A DNA stretch of 64,000 nt from Mixia osmundae IAM 14324 (taxonomy: Eukaryota; Basidiomycota; Mixiomycetes; Mixiales; Mixiaceae): contig NW_014575563.1 of NCBI RefSeq assembly GCF_000708205.1, forward strand, positions 1,419,361 through 1,483,360. Reading direction: 5' to 3'. The translations under genes and the position numbers were made by a program. Numbering within the stretch: position 1 is the stretch's first letter; every line of letters begins with the position of its first letter. Under the pieces are notes generated by a model, which worked only from the letters and a program-made list of their open reading frames with translations, was not told the DNA's origin and searched no databases. This document shows, piece after piece, positions 59,329 through 64,000 of this stretch.

Positions 59329-60148
59329 CTAGATAAAGGTATCATATGGTGCAGGCCTGTCATCATCGAGATCAGTAAGGAGCTCAGCAGATAGTGCAGA
59401 TTGAACTGACGCAATCGTCTCTGGCTTGTTGGCAGCAGAGACGCTGATCGTGTGGGCTTCCCTTGGTGCGGCCGGCAATCGCTTGACGGTCACACGAGTA
59501 CCTTGCTCCTTTGCGAGCTTCTTCGCGGCCGCGTTGTCCTTGACTCGCTGCAGGAAATCGTCACGGCACTTTGAATGTCTCACATGCCTGTCAGACGTGA
59601 CGATCAGATCCGGGCTGCCGGATCATGGTCAGGACACTCACTCGATACGCAGGTTGACACGCTTCTCAATCTTGCGGTTGCCGACGGTCTTGTAGACGAT
59701 GATGCCGACTGCGCGGGGAGAGACGTTGTAGACAATGCCAGTCTTGCCGTGGTAGTACTGTCATCGACGGATGAGCACCCGTTCGCAGGACGGCAGCATG
59801 ATGTAGGCCGACCTTGTGAGGCATGCCCTTTTGCTCTGCAGCGTTGGCCTTGATGTCGACGATATCTCCAATTCGGAAAGTACGGAGGTAGGTCGACATC
59901 TTGATGAGACCATGCTGCTTGAAGCCTCTCTTGAACATGTCTCGCGTGCGAGCACGCGCACCGAAGCTGTCATGGCCATCCTTGTCAGCCTTTTGCTCTC
60001 CTCACGGATCGGCTACCCTGTCAAACATCGCTCGTCTGTCCGTCCTGCTCGTCCTTTGCTCCCATTTGGTGCGACCAAAAGCCAGTGGATGACAGACGAG
60101 CGAGTTCTGACAGGGTCGTACCGGCCAGTCAACTCACGAGTGCGGCAT
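59329..60148 (-). CDS. RPL21: 60S ribosomal protein eL21
   Basis: Minus strand, exons 60138-60148, 59813-59966, 59642-59757 and 59329-59587, 179 residues. [78 protein letters not shown] match eL21 throughout; the last 20 residues (acidic, ending YDTFI) extend beyond the usual 160. The first intron (59967-60137) follows an 11-base coding exon and is 171 bases long, three times the local norm. It contains a strong inverted repeat. A long first intron just after the ATG is typical of fungal ribosomal-protein genes. Confidence 0.95.
60015..60116 (-). repeat. Inverted repeat (stem-loop) inside eL21 intron 1
   Basis: Arms 60015-60040 and 60091-60116 pair at 23 of 26 positions (left arm starts ACCCTGTCA and ends CGCTCGTCTGTC). 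A short inner stem TTTGGT/ACCAAA (60065-60079) can form in the 50-base loop. On the RNA strand the stem sits between donor and acceptor and would bring them to roughly normal intron distance. No clear box C/D or H/ACA elements are seen. Confidence 0.75.
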
Positions 60149-60333
60149 CTTGGCAGAACTTGTTGGTTAGCTGCGAATCTGTTGCGCTGCAGGACTCGGC
60201 GTGGCGTGGCTTTTGGCGGCAATAATCTGTGACGAAGAGAAATTCGGTCAAATACAAACCTTTGACCGCGCCGTGAGAGAAAGGTGGCACGAGAAGCCAC
60301 TTGCACCAGTGCTTGTTAGCAACTATCAAGAAA
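60149..60333. promoter_or_regulatory. Divergent ribosomal-protein promoter (eL21 / uS4)
   Basis: 185 bases lie between the start codons of two ribosomal protein genes, arranged for a shared bidirectional promoter. A GTGGC...GCCAC inverted pair (near 60283-60300) and a GGCGTGGCGTGGC run (near 60198-60210) are candidate sites; neither matches a motif I can name. Confidence 0.6.
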
Positions 60334-61159
60334 ATGGTCGCAGGTGCGCCAAGGAAGATCAGCAAGACCGCAAAGGCAAGTACAGACACTCGTCTGAGTC
60401 GTCATCGGATCAGCAGCGCACAGCAGCCGTGGCCGCTCTTCGGAACAGATGCTCAGACTCGGTCGTATGACTATGCTGACCCGTCGACGCTCTGCAGGTC
60501 CCGAGGAGACCTTTCGAGGCACCTCGCCTGGATGCAGAACTCAAGATTGCGGGCGAGTACGGACTGAAGAACAAGCGAGAGATCTGGAGGATCGCATTGA
60601 CGCTCTCAAAGATTCGACGTGCCGCTCGTGAACTGCTCAAGCTCGACGACAAGGATCCCAAGCGACTCTTCGAAGGCAATGCGCTCATCAGGCAAGCTTG
60701 GCTCCTTTCATCGCCAGTCTATGAGCTGAACATAAAGCACTCACAGACGTCTCGTACGAATTGGCGTGCTTGACGAAACCCGCATGCGTCTCGATTACGT
60801 GCTCGCCCTCAAGGTCTGCCGCCATCTCTCGCCATTGCCAAGGGCCATGCTGACTCGTGTGCGTTCAGATCGAGGACTTCATGGAGCGACGTCTGCAAAC
60901 CCAGGTCTTCAAGTCTGGTCTCGCCAAATCCATCCACCACGCTCGTGTGCTCATCCGTCAACGACACATCCGCGTAGGCAAGCAGATCGTCAATGTCCCC
61001 AGCTTCGTCGTCCGTCTCGACAGCCAGAAGCACATCGACTTCAGCTTGACCTCGCCCTATGGCGGTGCTCGCGCCGGTCGCGTCAAGAGAAAGCGTGCAA
61101 AGGCTGCCGCTGCAAAGGAGGCAGGCGGTGATGGTGCTGCCGATGAGGATGACGAGTAG
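60334..61159 (+). CDS. RPS9: 40S ribosomal protein uS4 (S9 in older yeast naming)
   Basis: Exons 60334-60375, 60498-60691, 60747-60813 and 60869-61159, 197 residues. [100 protein letters not shown] and the acidic end DGAADEDDE match uS4 fully. The first intron (60376-60497, 122 bases) and second (60692-60746) both start with GC: donors AAAG|GCAAGT and TCAG|GCAAGC. No GT alternative keeps the universally conserved sequence. uS4 is an early 18S rRNA binder and decoding-fidelity protein. Confidence 0.95.
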
Positions 61160-61326
61160 TCGCCCTCCTTACTGTACTTCGACGCATGCAGCTCTTGTGA
61201 CTTTTCCGTCCCGTCTGTCAATCATTGACACTTGCAATATTGAACAGCGCGTTGAATCTACATCAACACATAATACAAATATAGAGCCGGCCTGTGTACA
61301 TTCTCTGCAAGGTATGCAAAGCTTCT

Positions 61327-62282
61327 CTATGCGATCGTTCGGTCAGAGGATTTTGCCTCGGATGCGGACGCATGCATGAGCGCAGTCAGGATGGCATGCC
61401 AAGCGACGTCGAGGACGTGCCAGAGCTCGAACTCGCCATCCGGTCTGTCCTCTATGCCGAGAGCGACGATGCATGCCCACAGACGGTGACAGAGCCTGAG
61501 TCTGTCCATCATGACATTCATCGACCTCGGATCACAGACGGCTTTGCGATAACCATGCGAGGACTGGATCTGGCTTGTAGGCGGCAAGAGGGCAGCAAGC
61601 AGACTGTGATCGCAGGCCATCAGCTCGGTGGCTGCCGCGAGGATAGCGTAGACGCGCACCCTCGAGATGAGCGCGTGTAGAGATACGCATGCAGAAGGTG
61701 GAAATCTGCAGCTGATTCCGGCAAACAGAGCTTGATGAGCGGCAGATCTTGTGCAGTGTATTCCAGTCTCTGTTCCGTGTCGGTGCTAGCCTCCATGCGA
61801 AGTTGCTTTGCGTGATCTGAGTATGACGTTTGGGTAGGCAGGTTTGTACAATCGCTCAGGACTCTTCCGAGTGATGCGAACGAGTCGATCGGCGTCAGAA
61901 AAGAAGATGCGTGCTCAAAGACGATGCCATGCGCAGGCAGCAAGTAGACCCGTTGTGTAGTCGATTTGGGCGTCCAGAGCGCGAGTATGTGAGTAGGCGC
62001 CAGAGCGTGCACAGGCACAGTAACACTCATGACGTCTGGCAGGTCTTCGAGCTGCCTGTATTGGGTCGTGTCGGGCTGATTGATGTAAGACAGAGTAGTC
62101 ATTCTGAGCATTTCAGGCGAGAGCTGTCGGAGTTGCTCTCTGATGTACGTCATCGGCACATCAGCCAACTCAGGATACTTGCTCGCCATATCGAAGCTGA
62201 TCTTTGCGAGGTTCTGTGGTGCACGAGGCAGACGGTGAGGCAGATTGATGGAGGCGCAGTATGTGCGGAGGTCCATATGCAT
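61327..62282 (-). CDS. Clp1-like (clampless family) protein
   Basis: Minus strand, exons 61660-62282 and 61327-61603, 299 residues. Blocks such as PTHILALWTPKSTTQRVYLL then PAHGIVFEHASSF, LPLIKLCLPESAADFHLLHA YLYTR, and RLCHRLWACIVALGIEDR with ELWHVLDVAWHAILTAL resemble the Clp1 family, named for a protein needed for clamp formation and sexual development in mushrooms and found in basidiomycetes. The junction after YTRSSRG uses GTGCGC and a phase-2 acceptor. The start at ATG 62282 is the first in frame, but an upstream exon is possible. No catalytic motif is known for the family. Assigned from remembered sequence pattern only. Confidence 0.55.
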
Positions 62283-62625
62283 TTGCGGCTGATGAAGAGC
62301 TGACACCTTGCGGTCATCGTAGCTTTGTAGTGCGATCTGTCAATTTGACACTCAGACTGCAGCGAGGTAGATCGGTAATAGTACCGTACCATGTTCGAGT
62401 AGCTTGCTTGAGATGCGCGTATGAGCTCCGGGGCAACGGCAGAGCAACTCGGAAAGACGCGCTTTTTATCTTTCACGAGATGCTCACAATCGCATCAGGT
62501 CAGGTGACCTGAGCGCCGGTTGCTGCTCGAGCATCGCTCAGGCTCTTCACTGCGCGCTTTCACGTCGCAGCCGATGGTGACAGCGGTCCAAGCGACAGCC
62601 TCTTCGTAGATTGGCATTGCCTACG
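62283..62625. promoter_or_regulatory. Spacer upstream of the Clp1-like gene
   Basis: About 340 bases between the TANGO2-like stop and the Clp1-like start, both on the minus strand. It may hide a first exon or the 5' leader of the Clp1-like gene. No RNA gene or repeat is visible. Confidence 0.4.
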
Positions 62626-63666
62626 TCAAGAGGTTGCCAGCTCGAAGGACCAACGACGTTCTTTGCCCGACCAAACAGCGTCCTTTTGCGGCTGGTTAGG
62701 AACGTCGGTATCGATCGACCATGCTTCTCGTACATAGAAGATCGCTCTCGGTTTTGCTTCGCGTGTGATCAGGATGAGTTGCTGCAGGCGTGTGCCATAG
62801 AGCCTTTGCAGCTCTTTGCGCGTGTGCGGCAAGATCATGATGGACTGTAGCAAGCCCTCTGTGCTCTCGAAGCTTGCGGCAGAGCCCGATTTGCTGCAAG
62901 TCGCCATCAAGGTCATTCGCGACAGCACGAGAATTCGAGAAAAGACGTGCCTCAAGAGATCCCATATTCCTTCCTTCAAGTCTCGCTCCGTCTTGTTGGA
63001 CTCGATGAGCTGGTCAAAGACGGGCTGTCCGCTTTTGACCTTTGGCCAAGCTGCCTCGCCGCAAGACATGCCACCGTTAGTCATCCCGCCAGCACGTTCC
63101 TCGCCGGTGAGATGCCGTTGGGCCTCGCGACCTGATCGATTGGAGACGAGCGCCAGGTCATATCGCTTCTGTGCATGATCTGAAGGGTCATCCGTGAGCT
63201 GCCCAAGGAGCAGATTGAAGCCAGGATAGTCATCTTTGGTGCGTTCGACACGAGCCAGATAATCGTCCATACTTTTGCTGCTTCGTTCCTCGAGCATGAG
63301 CCAGCCTTTGGTCAGATCTCCCCGTGAGAGCTTCGTGCCTGGCGAGGCAACTGGCTCGGCGTAATTGGTAAGGATGGCCAGTCTGCCCTGACGGTTGATG
63401 CCAAGCCATGTACCCTTTGCAAGCAGATCAAGACCGGACAGAACGGCAGATGAGCTTGAAGGCGTGTCGGCCACGTCATTGTCTTCTGGCGAGAAGTTGT
63501 GCCATGCCTCTGCTCGAGTAGGACGGGCAAGGTATTCGTCTCTGTTTGCGCAGATGACCCTATCGCGATGTGGGCACGCCTTGAGCTCGTTCGATCACCG
63601 AGAGAGAGCTGAGTGGACGCACAAGTGATACTGGGGATGATCGAGCGTCCAGAAGGTGATGCACAT
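62626..63666 (-). CDS. TANGO2/NRDE-domain protein
   Basis: Minus strand, exons 63623-63666 and 62626-63559, 325 residues. It starts MCITFWTLDHPQYHLVICAN RDEY, the Asn-Arg-Asp-Glu signature that names the NRDE/TANGO2 family, followed by LARPTRAEAWHNFSPEDNDV, GTWLGINRQGRLAILTNYAE, GGMTNGGM with WPKVKSGQPVFDQLI, and RLYGTRLQQLILI. N-terminal Cys2 could act as an Ntn nucleophile. The family is linked to heme and acyl-CoA/lipid handling and Golgi structure, without an agreed biochemical role. The central part (residues about 205-235) fits the family less well; an in-frame cryptic intron there cannot be excluded. Confidence 0.85.
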
Positions 63667-63753
63667 GCCCGGCGAGGACCGGGGCAACTGCTCGCGTGAG
63701 GAGGACGAACGCGACGGTGTTGACCGGCGTTGACCGAGTCGAAGCCGATAAAG

Positions 63754-64000
63754 ATGACAGATCTGACGCCCTTCAGCTCGTCCGAAGACCAGCTCGAGCT
63801 GCTTCGAGCGATCGTCAAGTTTCGACCGGTCGGGACCAACAGGCACTTTGCCGTCTTGGCCATCCAGCTCTATCTGTCCGAGCAACTCAGCCGACCGATC
63901 AAGACAGCCGACGTCTGGCACTCACTCAAGCAACTCTACGACCTCGATGCTCTCAACGAGATGGTAAGCTGTCTGCTTAGACTGAGCTACGTCGCTCTGA
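63754..64000 (+). CDS. EAF7/MRGBP-like NuA4 subunit, 5' part
   Basis: The first exon is 63754-63963 (70 codons); an intron starting GTAAGC then runs off the window. The protein reads SSSEDQLELLRAIVKFRPVG, TNRHFAVLAIQLYLSEQLSR and TADVWHSLKQLYDLDALNEM, matching the N-terminal domain of Eaf7/MRGBP (R/KPxGxxxHF..I and W..L...YDL..L.E). These proteins belong to the NuA4/TIP60 histone acetyltransferase. It is divergent from the TANGO2-like gene, with 87 bases between start codons. Confidence 0.82.
   Translation, partial: MTDLTPFSSSEDQLELLRAIVKFRPVGTNRHFAVLAIQLYLSEQLSRPIKTADVWHSLKQLYDLDALNEMVSCLLRLSYVAL

Noticed and set aside
59967-60137. The eL21 intron hairpin as a box C/D or H/ACA snoRNA.
   Set aside because: No convincing C (RUGAUGA) box paired with D (CUGA), and no H and ACA boxes at the right spacing.
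12436-60746. GC donors as sequencing errors or signs of pseudogenes.
   Set aside because: Eleven independent sites share the GC-donor consensus, keep exact reading frame in essential genes, and the exons show no stops; errors would not fall into this pattern.
1-64000. Mobile elements, LTRs, CRISPR arrays, tRNA or rRNA genes.
   Set aside because: No terminal repeats, reverse transcriptase or integrase motifs, spaced repeat arrays, or tRNA B-box-like GGTTCGA sequences in the intergenic regions were found by eye.

Overview
This window looks like nuclear DNA of a fungus, most likely a basidiomycete. It is dense in protein genes (about 36 in 64 kb), rich in introns (roughly 115 recognised, mostly 45-60 bases with GT...AG ends and a CTGAC/CTAAC-like branch site), and moderately GC-rich. 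Genes lie on both strands with very short spacers. A Clp1-like (clampless family) gene and the intron density favour Basidiomycota; a subphylum cannot be fixed from sequence alone. I saw no rRNA, tRNA, CRISPR array, transposon, LTR element or virus-like element.

Layout. 0-11 kb: the 3' end of a CWF19-like splicing gene, a PP2C phosphatase, the GATOR1 subunit IML1, and the tubulin chaperone TBCD. 11-23 kb: DPH2 (diphthamide), a LAMTOR5-like roadblock gene, PEX6, the cohesin acetyltransferase ECO1, and a class IV-type chitin synthase. 23-32 kb: an arrestin-like gene, a tiny unknown gene, the GTPase SPG1/TEM1, two tandem small paralogues of unknown function, a lipoate ligase (AIM22/LplA), a GIT1-like transporter, and urease accessory UreF. 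32-46 kb: GRR1-type F-box/LRR, a CCCH zinc-finger protein, NOP6-like RRM, SF3b5, eIF3d, clathrin light chain, and a G-patch/C2H2 protein. 46-57 kb: the MPH1 helicase, the MTR4 helicase, a membrane-anchored metallophosphatase, and a secreted cysteine-rich modular protein. 57-64 kb: a quinone-oxidoreductase-like MDR, COX6, eL21 and uS4 ribosomal proteins back to back, a Clp1-like gene, a TANGO2/NRDE gene, and the 5' end of an EAF7/MRGBP-like NuA4 gene.

Most genes are unrelated housekeeping genes. Two themes recur: TORC1 control (IML1 of GATOR1 and a LAMTOR5-like Ragulator subunit) and RNA/translation (CWF19, SF3b5, NOP6, MTR4, eIF3d, eL21, uS4, DPH2).

The most unusual feature is the splice-site usage. 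At least 11 introns begin with GC instead of GT, yet each is the junction that restores a conserved reading frame. Most donors read GCAAGT, GCAAGC, GCATGT or GCGAGT. That is about one intron in ten, far above what is usual in fungi. Two more are likely and one further junction is odd. Other points of interest are micro-exons (3, 13, 16, 20 and 24 bases of coding sequence), a long imperfect inverted repeat inside the first intron of eL21, and a secreted protein built of repeated cysteine modules on phase-1 exons. Exon joins below were deduced by eye from frame and family similarity, not from transcripts.
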